DNA of 5,592 nucleotides from Phenylobacterium sp. (GTDB lineage: Bacteria > Pseudomonadota > Alphaproteobacteria > Caulobacterales > Caulobacteraceae). Position numbers and translations under genes: made by a program. Positions 1 to 5,592 of this stretch are shown here, in pieces. The DNA is taken from the NCBI GenBank assembly GCA_019264505.1, contig JAHUZY010000461.1, forward strand, positions 1-5,592, written 5' to 3'. Position 1 is the stretch's first letter; every line of letters begins with the position of its first letter. The notes under the pieces were generated by a model, which made no database searches, was not told the DNA's origin, and was given only the letters and a program-made list of their open reading frames with translations.

Positions 1-135
1 ATGCAGGTTGGTGAAGCCGCGGACGGCGTCGGACAGCGAAAGGCCGCGCCGGGCGGCGAGGGTCTCGGCGAAGGCGAGCTGCAGACCGAAATAGTCCCGG
101 AACACCTCCGCCTTCGCGGCGCGGGCGTCAGCCAC
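1..135 (-). CDS. Start of an unrecognised protein gene (partial, runs off the left edge)
   Basis: This is an open minus-strand frame of 45 codons with no stop before the window edge. It begins with GTG at 135-133, and that start overlaps the stop of the upstream dehydrogenase gene in the 8-base string GTGGCTGA, a typical arrangement for translational coupling. The visible peptide begins [19 protein letters not shown] and continues through [20 protein letters not shown]. It looks like an amphipathic helical protein, not membrane or secreted, with no motif I can name. Codon use is GC-rich like its neighbours. No clear Shine-Dalgarno sequence precedes the GTG, which fits coupling to the upstream gene. 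A second in-frame GTG at 105-103 is possible, but it has purine-rich sequence directly against it rather than at normal spacing. The function is unknown. The coding call rests on coupling, codon pattern and a plausible peptide. Confidence 0.6.
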   Translation of the reverse strand, partial: MADARAAKAEVFRDYFGLQLAFAETLAARRGLSLSDAVRGFTNLH

Positions 136-880
136 GGCCGATATAGGGCATCTGGGTGGCCATGACGGTCATGAACTGGACATTGGCCTCCAGCGGCAGG
201 CCGGCCATGTAGACCACCGCCTGGGCGACGGCGGCCACATCCATCATCGGCTCAGGTCTCAGGCTCCCATCGGCCTGGGGAACCCCGCCGGCCATGGCCG
301 AGGTCATCTCGGTGGCGGCGTTGCCGATGTCGATCTGGCCGCAGGCGATCCTGTAGGCCCGGCCATCCAGGCTGGTGGATTTGGTCAGGCCAGTGATCGC
401 GTGCTTGGTGGCGGTATAGGCCACCGAGCGCGGCCGCGGGGCGTGCGCCGAGATGGAGCCGTTGTTGATGATCCGCCCGCCCCCGGGGTCCTGCGCCTTC
501 ATCAGCCGGAAGGCCCCCTGGGTGCAGAGGAAGGCGCCGGTGAGATTGACATCCACCACCCGCCGCCAGGCCTTGAGCGACAGGTCCTCCAGGGGGACCG
601 GCGGGGCGCCTGTCCCTGCATTGTTGAACAACAGGTCTAGCCGGCCGAACCTGGCGGCCACCGCCTCGAACAGGGCCGCCACCTGGGCCTCGTCGGAGAC
701 ATCGGCGGGGTGGACCAGCACATCGGCGGGCGGCAGGTTCGCCGCCGTGGCCTGAAGCGCCTCGGCCCGGCGTCCGGTGAGGGCGAGCTTGAAGCCGGCC
801 CCGTGCAGGGCAAGCGCGCAGGCCCGGCCGATGCCGGAACCGGCGCCGGTGACCAGGGCGATCTTGTGGGACGTCGTCAT
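128..880 (-). CDS. Short-chain dehydrogenase/reductase (SDR family oxidoreductase)
   Basis: This is a 250-residue classical SDR, the usual family length, predicted to be a cytoplasmic NAD(P)-dependent oxidoreductase. The Rossmann cofactor motif TGAGSGIG is at residues 11-18, an Asp-Val pair that typically contacts adenine at 60-61, and NNAG at 86-89. The catalytic tetrad is Asn112 (in VNLTG), Ser142, Tyr155 and Lys159 (YTATK). Arg37-Arg38 after the second strand hint at NADP(H), but this is inference. After the sixth strand the usual Pro-Gly is replaced by [14 protein letters not shown], a variant I associate with a subgroup of uncharacterised SDRs. The substrate cannot be read from sequence. 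I chose the ATG at 880 because GAGGG (889-893) lies 8 bases upstream and the protein then starts just before the first strand. A start 12 codons earlier, at 916, adds only a Gly/Arg-rich tail. The gene is divergent from thiD and overlaps the unknown gene downstream by 8 bp. Confidence 0.93.
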   Translation of the reverse strand: MTTSHKIALVTGAGSGIGRACALALHGAGFKLALTGRRAEALQATAANLPPADVLVHPADVSDEAQVAALFEAVAARFGRLDLLFNNAGTGAPPVPLEDLSLKAWRRVVDVNLTGAFLCTQGAFRLMKAQDPGGGRIINNGSISAHAPRPRSVAYTATKHAITGLTKSTSLDGRAYRIACGQIDIGNAATEMTSAMAGGVPQADGSLRPEPMMDVAAVAQAVVYMAGLPLEANVQFMTVMATQMPYIGRG

Positions 881-964
881 GGGGCTGACCCTCGCCCGAC
901 CGCGCCCTGTGGGCAAGGCGCCAGGCCCCCTCGTCAGGCGATCAAGGATATGGAAGAAGCGGCC
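881..964. promoter_or_regulatory. Divergent intergenic region between the SDR gene and thiD
   Basis: These 84 bp separate two divergent starts, so promoters for both genes should lie here or in the adjoining 5' coding ends. The ribosome binding sites are visible: GAGGG at 889-893 for the SDR (minus strand) and GGAAGAAG at 952-959 for thiD (plus strand). I cannot see a credible -35/-10 pair on either strand. There is no TPP riboswitch: the gap is shorter than a complete THI element and lacks the conserved CTGAGA and ACCTGA-type core strings. Confidence 0.4.
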
Positions 965-1774
965 ATGACCAGTTCAGCTCTTCCCCTCGGCCGGGTCCTG
1001 ATCATCGCCGGCTCCGATTCCGGCGGCGGGGCCGGCATCCAGGCCGACCTCAAGACAGTGCTCGCCCTGGGCGGCTACGGCGCCACGGCGATCACCGCCG
1101 TGACCGTGCAGAACACGCTCGGCGTCACCGGAGTCCATCCCATCCCCGTCGACATCGTCCAGGCCCAGGCCCGCGCGGTGCTGAGCGACATCGGCGCCGA
1201 CGCCATCAAGACTGGCATGCTGGGGGATGTGGCCATGGTCGAGGCCGTCGCCGCCCTGCTGGATGAGGCGCAGGCCATTCCCGCGGTCATCGACCCGGTC
1301 ATGATCGCCAAGGGGGGCGCGGCCCTGCTGGCGAGCGACGCCATCGCCGCGGTGCGCAGCCTGATGATCCCTAGGGCCGCCCTCCTGACCCCCAACGCCC
1401 CGGAAGCCGCCGCCCTGACCGGCCTTCCGGTGGAGAGCCTCGACGACCAGCGCCGGGCCGGAGAAGCCCTGCTCGGCCTCGGCGCCCGGGCCGTCCTGAT
1501 GAAGGGAGGCCATGTGAGCGGCGAGCGGGTGGTGGACCTGCTGATGACGCCGACCGGGGACACGATCTTCGAAACCGACCGCCAGGAGACCCGCCACACC
1601 CACGGCACTGGCTGCACCCTGGCCTCGGCCTGCGCGACGGGCCTGGCCCAGGGGCTGGAGCTCTCCACCGCCGTGGCCCAGGCCTGGGCCTATGTGCAGG
1701 AGGCCATGGCCAGCGCGCCGGGGCTCGGCCAGGGGCACGGCCCCCTGGACCACGGCTGGACCCTGCGCGGATGA
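965..1774 (+). CDS. thiD: Hydroxymethylpyrimidine/phosphomethylpyrimidine kinase
   Basis: ThiD phosphorylates 4-amino-5-hydroxymethyl-2-methylpyrimidine (HMP), then HMP-phosphate, giving HMP-PP for coupling to the thiazole in cytoplasmic thiamine synthesis or salvage. The 269-residue protein has the family's ribokinase-like layout: [18 protein letters not shown] near residues 14-31, [16 protein letters not shown] at 36-51, IKTGMLGD at 81-88, [10 protein letters not shown] at 109-118, LTPNAPEA at 141-148, KGGH at 180-183, and the anion-hole/ATP-site motif [12 protein letters not shown] at 211-222, including Cys217. The length is typical. The ATG at 965 is favoured by GGAAGAAG at 952-959 and puts the first strand at the right distance from the N-terminus. 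An in-frame ATG at 950 has poorer spacing, and the frame's extension back to 710 runs antisense through the SDR gene. Its stop overlaps the next start as ATGA. No other thiamine gene is visible nearby and there is no TPP riboswitch, so control is not apparent. Confidence 0.95.
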   Translation: MTSSALPLGRVLIIAGSDSGGGAGIQADLKTVLALGGYGATAITAVTVQNTLGVTGVHPIPVDIVQAQARAVLSDIGADAIKTGMLGDVAMVEAVAALLDEAQAIPAVIDPVMIAKGGAALLASDAIAAVRSLMIPRAALLTPNAPEAAALTGLPVESLDDQRRAGEALLGLGARAVLMKGGHVSGERVVDLLMTPTGDTIFETDRQETRHTHGTGCTLASACATGLAQGLELSTAVAQAWAYVQEAMASAPGLGQGHGPLDHGWTLRG

Positions 1775-2349
1775 GGCCTGAGCCCGAGCTGGAGCAGCGG
1801 CTGGCGGCCATCCTGCGGGGCGCGCCCAGCCTGATGGGGGTGATGGAGACCGCGAGGGAGCTGGCCCTGCCCGACTGGATGATCTTTTCCGGGGCCATCT
1901 ATCAGAAGGCGGTCAACCATCTGACCGGACGTGCCCCCGACTACGGGCTGAAGGACTACGACCTCGGCTATTTCGACGGGGGCGACCTCAGCTACGAGGC
2001 GGAGGACCTGATTATCCGCCGGGCGGCGGCGGCCTATCCCCCGCCCCTGGACACCCTGGTGGAAGTGCGCAATCAGGCCCGGGTGCACCTGTGGTTCGAA
2101 GACCGGTTCGGCGAGCCCTACGCCCCCTTGAGCTCCAGCGCCGAGGCCCTGACCCGGTTCACCACCACCATGTTCGCGGTCGGCGCGCGGCTGGAGGGCG
2201 ATGGGACCTTGCGCATCTTCGCCCCCTTTGGGCTGGCCGATCTGTTCGCCCTGCGGCTGGTTCCCAATCCGCTCCGGGAGACGCGAGGCTTCGCCCGCAC
2301 CGCCGCCGCCGCCCAGGCCCGCTGGCCAGAACTCACCCTTCAGGCCTGA
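1771..2349 (+). CDS. Nucleotidyltransferase-fold family protein (COG3575 / NTP_transf_6 type)
   Basis: This 192-residue soluble protein matches my recollection of the uncharacterised bacterial nucleotidyltransferase-like family COG3575 (formerly DUF925). Visible family blocks are LPDWMIFSGAIYQKAVNHL at about residues 33-51, the acidic motif KDYDLGYFD at 61-69 (Asp62 and Asp64, the likely metal-binding DxD pair, plus Asp69), DLSYEAED at 72-79, NQARVHLWFEDRFG at 101-114, IFAPFGLADLF at 149-159 and VPNP at 164-167. A Ser-Gly at 40-41 sits where nucleotidyltransferases carry their Gly-Ser motif. The acidic residues are present, so it could be catalytically active, but the family's substrate is unknown to me. 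Its start ATG overlaps the thiD stop in ATGA and has no strong ribosome binding site of its own, so translation is probably coupled to thiD. The family assignment is firm; the activity is inference. Confidence 0.9.
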   Translation: MRPEPELEQRLAAILRGAPSLMGVMETARELALPDWMIFSGAIYQKAVNHLTGRAPDYGLKDYDLGYFDGGDLSYEAEDLIIRRAAAAYPPPLDTLVEVRNQARVHLWFEDRFGEPYAPLSSSAEALTRFTTTMFAVGARLEGDGTLRIFAPFGLADLFALRLVPNPLRETRGFARTAAAAQARWPELTLQA

Positions 2350-2372
2350 GGCTACGGGCAAGCTTAGCCTTG
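2348..2372 (+). terminator. Small hairpin after the nucleotidyltransferase stop codon (weak)
   Basis: AGGCTA (2349-2354) is perfectly complementary to TAGCCT (2365-2370), with a 10-base loop and possible flanking G-U pairs. It overlaps the TGA stop of the nucleotidyltransferase gene. No T-run follows, so it is not a standard intrinsic terminator. An alternative stem, GCAAG (2358-2362) with CTTGC (2369-2373), would compete with it. It could weakly limit read-through into the PhzF gene, or it could be chance. Confidence 0.2.
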
Positions 2373-2428
2373 CTGAGGGCCTTGGCAGGGCATAACTGGG
2401 TCGCACATCTTCAGTCGCGAGCCCCGCC

Positions 2429-3238
2429 ATGCGCCAGTGGACCATAGACGCCTTCGCTTCGGCCCCGTTCCGGGGCAATCCGGCCTGTGTGGTCGAACCC
2501 TTCGACGCCTGGCCGGCCGATGACTGGATGCAGACCCTGGCGGCGGAGAACAACCAGGCCGAGACCGCCTTCCTCCTGCGCACGGCAGCGCCCGACAGGT
2601 TCGGCCTGCGCTGGTTCACGCCGGCCCTGGAGGTGCCGCTCTGCGGCCACGCCACCCTGGCCAGCGCCCACGCCCTGTTCGCCGAACTGGGCCTGGCGGC
2701 CGAGGCCGTGACCTTCGACACCCTGTCGGGGCCGCTGATCGTGTCCCGGCAGGCCGGCGCCTACGCCATGGACTTCCCGACTTCGCCCGTCCGCCAGGTG
2801 GAGACGCCGGCGGGGCTCGCCGCGGCCCTCGGGGTCGAACCCGACGAGGTCTGGGCCGGGCCTTTCCTGGTGGCGATCCTGAAGGACGAGGCTGCGGTGC
2901 GGGCCGCAAACCCTGACCTGGCGGCCCTGAAGGCGATCTCCAGCGCCGCCACCCAGGGCCGCGGCAATGTGGGGGTGAGCGCCCTTGCCGGGGGCCAGCC
3001 CCATGACGTGGTCAGCCGCTTCTTCGCCCCGGGCTCCGGAATCCCTGAAGATCCGGCCACGGGCTCGCTGCACTGCATGTTGAGCCCGATCTTCGCGCAG
3101 AAGCTGGGACGTGCGCGGCTGGCCTTCCACCAGGCCTATCCCGGCCGGGGCGGCGACCTGGACTGCGAACTGGCCGGGGACCGGGTGATCCTGCGGGGCC
3201 AGGCGGTCACCGTCATCGACAGCCGGCTGAGACTCTAG
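2429..3238 (+). CDS. PhzF-family isomerase/epimerase-like protein
   Basis: This is a 269-residue PhzF-family protein of the diaminopimelate-epimerase-like fold. The family's characterised member isomerises dihydro-3-hydroxyanthranilate in phenazine synthesis, but most members lie outside phenazine clusters and have unknown substrates. The start [11 protein letters not shown] (9-19) and the block NNQAETAFL are characteristic. The catalytic residues known from Pseudomonas PhzF fall at identical numbers here: Glu45 in NQAET, His74 in CGHATL and Asp208 in PEDPATGS, so an active site is likely. The second half begins near residue 112 (YAMDFPTSP). There are no other phenazine genes in view, so the name phzF would mislead. 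The start at 2429 fits the family N-terminus exactly; only a weak GCGAG lies upstream. It sits 79 bp after the nucleotidyltransferase gene on the same strand. That gap holds a poor sigma-70-like candidate (TTGCTG 2370-2375, CATAAC 2391-2396, 15-base spacing), so an own promoter is not established. It converges with the secreted-protein gene. Confidence 0.93.
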   Translation: MRQWTIDAFASAPFRGNPACVVEPFDAWPADDWMQTLAAENNQAETAFLLRTAAPDRFGLRWFTPALEVPLCGHATLASAHALFAELGLAAEAVTFDTLSGPLIVSRQAGAYAMDFPTSPVRQVETPAGLAAALGVEPDEVWAGPFLVAILKDEAAVRAANPDLAALKAISSAATQGRGNVGVSALAGGQPHDVVSRFFAPGSGIPEDPATGSLHCMLSPIFAQKLGRARLAFHQAYPGRGGDLDCELAGDRVILRGQAVTVIDSRLRL

Positions 3239-3253
3239 GCCCCAAACCGAAGA

Positions 3254-3277
3254 GGGCCGGAGCTTTCGCCCCGGCCC
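3254..3277. terminator. Probable bidirectional terminator between convergent genes
   Basis: GGGCCGG (3254-3260) is perfectly inverted as CCGGCCC (3271-3277) around a 10-base loop, in the 51-bp gap between the stops of the PhzF gene and the secreted-protein gene. On the minus strand the stem is followed by a partly T-rich TCTTCGGTTT, which suits termination of the minus-strand gene. The plus-strand side has no T-run, so termination of the PhzF transcript here is less certain. Confidence 0.6.
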
Positions 3278-3289
3278 GTCGAAGGTCGG

Positions 3290-3754
3290 CTAGCGGCGAT
3301 AACCGTAGCCCTGGCCCTGACCGTAGCCCTGGCCGTAGCGGCGGTCGTCGTCCCGGCGCTCCACATAGATCCGCGCGCTCAGGCGATCCATCCGGCGGTC
3401 CAGATCGGCCATCTCCCAGCGGGTCAGGCCCCCCTGGCGATAGTGGCGTTCCAGACGCTGGAGGTCATTGAATTCAGCGCGCAGGCGGAAGGCCTCGTTG
3501 CGGCTGAGGCTGCCGTTGCGCTGGCCCATGTCGATCCGGCGTTCCAGATTGGCCTTGCGCTGGGCGATGGAGATCCAGGCCGGCTGGGCGGCGGGACCGC
3601 GGGGCGGACCGTAGTGATGGCCGCCGTGCTGCGGCGCGCCATAGGCCGGGGCGTGATTGGGGGGGCCATAGCCGCCGGGCGCGGCGGAGGCGGCGGTGGC
3701 GAGGCCGGCGGTCAGGGCGGCGCCGGCGGTCAGGGCGATCAGCAGGGTCTTCAT
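3290..3754 (-). CDS. Small secreted protein with duplicated helical unit and Gly/Tyr-rich ends
   Basis: This is a 154-residue protein with a clear Sec signal peptide: Lys2, a hydrophobic stretch over about residues 4-21 and a signal-peptidase I site ASA|AP after residue 24. The predicted destination is periplasm or outside the cell. Residues 27-58 are low-complexity, rich in Gly, Pro, His and Tyr. Residues 60-132 are charged and strongly helical, and contain a degenerate internal duplication: GSLSRNEAFRLRAEFNDLQR from residue 81 matches GGLTRWEMADLDRRMDRLSAR from 108, a 27-residue offset. The C-terminus is Arg/Asp-rich, then GYGQGQGYGYRR. I recognise the general style from hypothetical exported proteins of Caulobacter relatives but know no function. 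A structural or surface-binding role is a guess. The ATG at 3754 has a strong GAGGAG (3763-3768) 8 bases upstream. It lies 120 bp downstream of the kinase gene on the same strand and converges with the PhzF gene. Confidence 0.85.
   Translation of the reverse strand: MKTLLIALTAGAALTAGLATAASAAPGGYGPPNHAPAYGAPQHGGHHYGPPRGPAAQPAWISIAQRKANLERRIDMGQRNGSLSRNEAFRLRAEFNDLQRLERHYRQGGLTRWEMADLDRRMDRLSARIYVERRDDDRRYGQGYGQGQGYGYRR
3303..3334 (-). repeat. Tandem direct repeat in the 3' end of the secreted-protein gene
   Basis: The 14-base string CCGTAGCCCTGGCC occurs at 3303-3316 and again at 3321-3334, a period of 18 bases. In the coding frame this is a six-residue unit that produces the Gly-Tyr-Gly-Gln repeats at the C-terminus. 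Such perfect short repeats can expand or contract by slippage, so tail length may vary between strains. Confidence 0.75.
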
Positions 3755-3858
3755 GGGGCTAACTCCTCGGTGCAGGTCAGCCGCGATCGGCGGCGTCGAG
3801 GAGAGAAAGCCATGGTGGCGCTGACCGCTGTCTGAGCGCCCGGTTGTCCGCGGTTCAC

Positions 3859-3866
3859 CTTGTAGC
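3859..3866 (-). promoter_or_regulatory. Possible -10 element for the secreted-protein gene (weak)
   Basis: On the minus strand the sequence reads GCTACAAG, one base off the Caulobacter-type housekeeping -10 consensus GCTANAWC as I recall it. It would give a leader of roughly 95-100 bases before the ATG at 3754. I cannot find a matching TTGAC-like -35 at the proper distance upstream, so this is a half-site only. The 120-bp gap (3755-3874) otherwise holds just the GAGGAG ribosome binding site and no clear terminator for the kinase gene. Confidence 0.2.
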
Positions 3867-3874
3867 GGGCGAGG

Positions 3875-5592
3875 TCAGGCGACCTGGGCGGCGGCCTCGT
3901 CGGCCCGGCTCATCACCGTGCAGATGGTCTCATAGAGCTTGGCGATCTCGATGGGCTTGGCCACGTGGTCGTCCATGCCGGCGGCCAGATAGTCGCTGAC
4001 CTGATGGGACAGGGCGTTGGCGGTCAGGGCTACGATGGGCGTGCGAGGCCGATGGGTCAGCACTTCCTGCGCCCGGATTTCCCGGGCCGCGGCGATGCCG
4101 TCCATCACCGGCATCTGGATATCCATCAGGATCATGTCATAGGCGCCGTCGGTCCAGGCGGCCACGGCCGCGGCCCCGTCGCCGACAATATCGACCTCCA
4201 GACCCAGGGAGCCCATCACCGCCGACAGGACCTGCTGGTTGGTGGGATTGTCCTCCGCCGCCAGGATGCGCAGGGGCCGGCCATCGCCGTCGTCGGGGGC
4301 GGCCTCGCCCGGCGTGTCGTCGAGGTCTTCAGCAGCCTGGCTCGCGGTCTGCAACACGGGGGCGGGCGTCGGCGAAGACTCTGCCGCCAGGCCCCGGGCC
4401 AGGGGCAGACGGACCTCGAACAGGGAGCCTTCGCCCTCGCGGCTGCGGGCGTGAATCTCGCCGCCCATCATCTGGGTCAGCTCCCGGCAGATGGACAGGC
4501 CAAGGCCGGTGCCGCCGAAGCGGCGGGTGGCGGTGGAGTCGGCCTGGGTGAACTTCTCGAACAGCAGCGGCAGCTTGCCCGCGGGCACGCCGACGCCGGT
4601 GTCATGAACCGTGAGGATCAGACCGCCGAGGGGATCGGCCAGGAATCGCGCCGAGACCGAGCCGGTCAGGGTGAACTTCACGGCGTTGGAGAGCAGGTTG
4701 CCGAGGATCTGGCGGATCCGGTTGGGATCGCCCCGCCACGGGCCGCGGGCGCTCTCATCGATCTCCACAGAGAAGGCGAGGCCGCGGCTTTCGGCCAGGA
4801 CGCCATAGCTCGCCCGGGCGGTGGCCGCCACGGTCTCCAGGTCGAAGTCCTCCTCCACCAGGGTCAGCTTGCCGGCTTCGATCTTGGAGATGTCCAGGAC
4901 GTCATTGATGACGGTGAGCAGCAGGCCGCCGGACTGACGGATCACCTCCAGCCGCCCGCGCTGGGCGGCCGGCAGGCGATCCATGGCCATGACGTCGGCC
5001 ATGGCCAGGACCCCGTTCAGGGGGGTGCGGATCTCGTGGCTCATATTGGCCAGGAACTGGGACTTGAGCACATTGGCCGCATTGGCCGCGTCCCGAGCCT
5101 CGACCAGCTCATCCAGGGTCTTGTTCAGATCCCGCTCGCGGGCGTCCAGCCGGGCCAGCAGATGGTTGAAGCTGACCGCGAGGCTGCCGAACAGATCATC
5201 CCGCGCCGTGAGGCTCACCGGCGTGAACTGGCCGCTGGCCGCCACCCGGCGCATGGCCTCCGACAGGCCCTGCACCGGGGCGATGACCTGGCTGGCCAGG
5301 CTGCGGGACAGGAAGAGGGCCACCCCGACTCCCCCGAAGAACAGGGCGCCGGTCAGCGCGGCGAACTGCGGCAGCATGCCCATCAGCTGGGGTGGGCGAG
5401 CCCGGACGCTGAGTTCGCCGATCATGCGGCCATCCCAGCTCAGGCGGTGGGCCACCGCCAGGACAGAATCCGGGGCCGCTCCCGGGGCGGTGAACTGGGC
5501 CAGCACCGCGCCCTGGGCGTCGGTAAGGCGGACGCTGGAAATCCTTGGGTCGCGGCTGAGCGCCCCTACCGCGGCGCCCGCGGCGTCGAGAT
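3875..5592 (-). CDS. Hybrid sensor histidine kinase with receiver domain (N-terminus beyond the right edge)
   Basis: The frame stays open to the window edge, so 571 C-terminal residues are seen (numbered from the first whole codon at 5590-5588) and the true start is missing. Order: end of an extracytoplasmic sensor, about 1-70, whose DPRISSVRLTDAQGAVLAQF block resembles CHASE8-type domains; one membrane helix, about 73-94; HAMP, about 95-151; a short coiled coil; HisKA with phospho-acceptor His185 in MSHEIRTPLNG; HATPase with N-box NLLSNAVKF (298-306), DTGVG (330-334), FEKFTQAD (344-351) and GGTGLGLSI (359-367); an acidic Ala/Pro-rich linker, about 398-437; and a receiver domain with Glu446-Asp447, phospho-acceptor Asp490 in LMDIQMPVMDG, Thr523 and Lys545. 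All key residues are present, so autophosphorylation and transfer to the receiver are expected. No Hpt domain or separate regulator is visible, so the signal probably passes to an Hpt protein elsewhere. The ligand is unknown. A GTG at 5506 lies inside the sensor and is not a believable start. Confidence 0.95.
   Translation of the reverse strand, partial: LDAAGAAVGALSRDPRISSVRLTDAQGAVLAQFTAPGAAPDSVLAVAHRLSWDGRMIGELSVRARPPQLMGMLPQFAALTGALFFGGVGVALFLSRSLASQVIAPVQGLSEAMRRVAASGQFTPVSLTARDDLFGSLAVSFNHLLARLDARERDLNKTLDELVEARDAANAANVLKSQFLANMSHEIRTPLNGVLAMADVMAMDRLPAAQRGRLEVIRQSGGLLLTVINDVLDISKIEAGKLTLVEEDFDLETVAATARASYGVLAESRGLAFSVEIDESARGPWRGDPNRIRQILGNLLSNAVKFTLTGSVSARFLADPLGGLILTVHDTGVGVPAGKLPLLFEKFTQADSTATRRFGGTGLGLSICRELTQMMGGEIHARSREGEGSLFEVRLPLARGLAAESSPTPAPVLQTASQAAEDLDDTPGEAAPDDGDGRPLRILAAEDNPTNQQVLSAVMGSLGLEVDIVGDGAAAVAAWTDGAYDMILMDIQMPVMDGIAAAREIRAQEVLTHRPRTPIVALTANALSHQVSDYLAAGMDDHVAKPIEIAKLYETICTVMSRADEAAAQVA

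Noticed and set aside
710..964. N-terminal extension of thiD back to position 710
   Set aside because: It would run antisense through the SDR gene and adds no known domain. The ATG at 965 has a good ribosome binding site and matches the family N-terminus.
881..964. Possible TPP riboswitch suggested by GGGGCTGACC upstream of thiD
   Set aside because: The conserved CTGAGA and ACCTGA-type strings are absent, and the gap is too short for the full element plus an expression platform. GGGGCTGACC is also the complement of the SDR's own leader.
974..1753. A 259-codon minus-strand frame opposite thiD
   Set aside because: The peptide is His/Gly/Asp/Gln-rich with no domain, and it mirrors thiD codons. 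Coding evidence on the plus strand is overwhelming.
1690..2721. A 343-codon open minus-strand frame antisense to thiD, the nucleotidyltransferase and PhzF
   Set aside because: It runs across three well-supported plus-strand genes, encodes low-complexity Gly/Arg/Pro-rich sequence and has no family motif. Long antisense frames are expected in such GC-rich DNA.
878..3760. Identical AGCCCCATGA around both minus-strand starts (SDR and secreted protein)
   Set aside because: Ten shared bases that include the ATG in GC-rich leaders, with different sequence upstream, are not enough to argue a common regulatory site.
3779..3796. Imperfect palindrome GCCGCGATCGGCGGC in the 120-bp gap
   Set aside because: Only four to five base pairs can form around a CGAT centre. 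Such short GC palindromes are frequent in this DNA, and position alone does not show an operator.
3443..3835. A 130-codon plus-strand frame antisense to the secreted-protein gene, ending in a 7-codon reading frame from ATG 3812 preceded by GAGGAGAGAAAG
   Set aside because: The longer frame is Gly-rich shadow sequence. The 7-codon piece has a striking ribosome binding site but no downstream plus-strand gene to regulate, so it is probably chance.

Overview
The window is an ordinary-looking piece of chromosome from a very GC-rich bacterium. Codon third positions are almost all G or C, start regions carry GAGG or GGAAG-type ribosome binding sites, and the protein families fit an alphaproteobacterium. 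Caulobacterales (Caulobacter, Phenylobacterium or Brevundimonas) is my best guess, but that is inference from protein style and composition, not a marker gene. I see no rRNA or tRNA gene, CRISPR array, transposase, integrase, phage gene or plasmid function.

Layout. Positions 1-880 (minus strand) hold a short-chain dehydrogenase/reductase followed by the first 45 codons of an unrecognised gene that runs off the left edge; the two overlap by 8 bp. Positions 881-964 are a short divergent gap. Positions 965-2349 (plus strand) hold thiD, the HMP/HMP-P kinase of thiamine synthesis, joined by an ATGA stop/start overlap to a nucleotidyltransferase-fold protein of the COG3575 type. After a 79-bp gap comes a PhzF-family protein at 2429-3238. 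A GC-rich inverted repeat in the 51-bp convergent gap at 3239-3289 probably ends transcription. Positions 3290-3754 (minus strand) encode a small secreted, Gly/Tyr/Pro-rich protein with a duplicated helical unit. Positions 3875-5592 (minus strand) encode a membrane hybrid histidine kinase whose N-terminus lies beyond the right edge.

How the genes relate. Only two links are directly supported by sequence: the SDR with the unknown left-edge gene, and thiD with the nucleotidyltransferase. The PhzF protein may be co-transcribed with the latter pair. The kinase and the secreted protein share a strand but are 120 bp apart, so a functional link is speculative. I found no convincing new multi-gene system. 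The points most worth a second look are the unknown left-edge gene, the thiD-coupled nucleotidyltransferase, and the duplicated secreted protein next to an orphan hybrid kinase.
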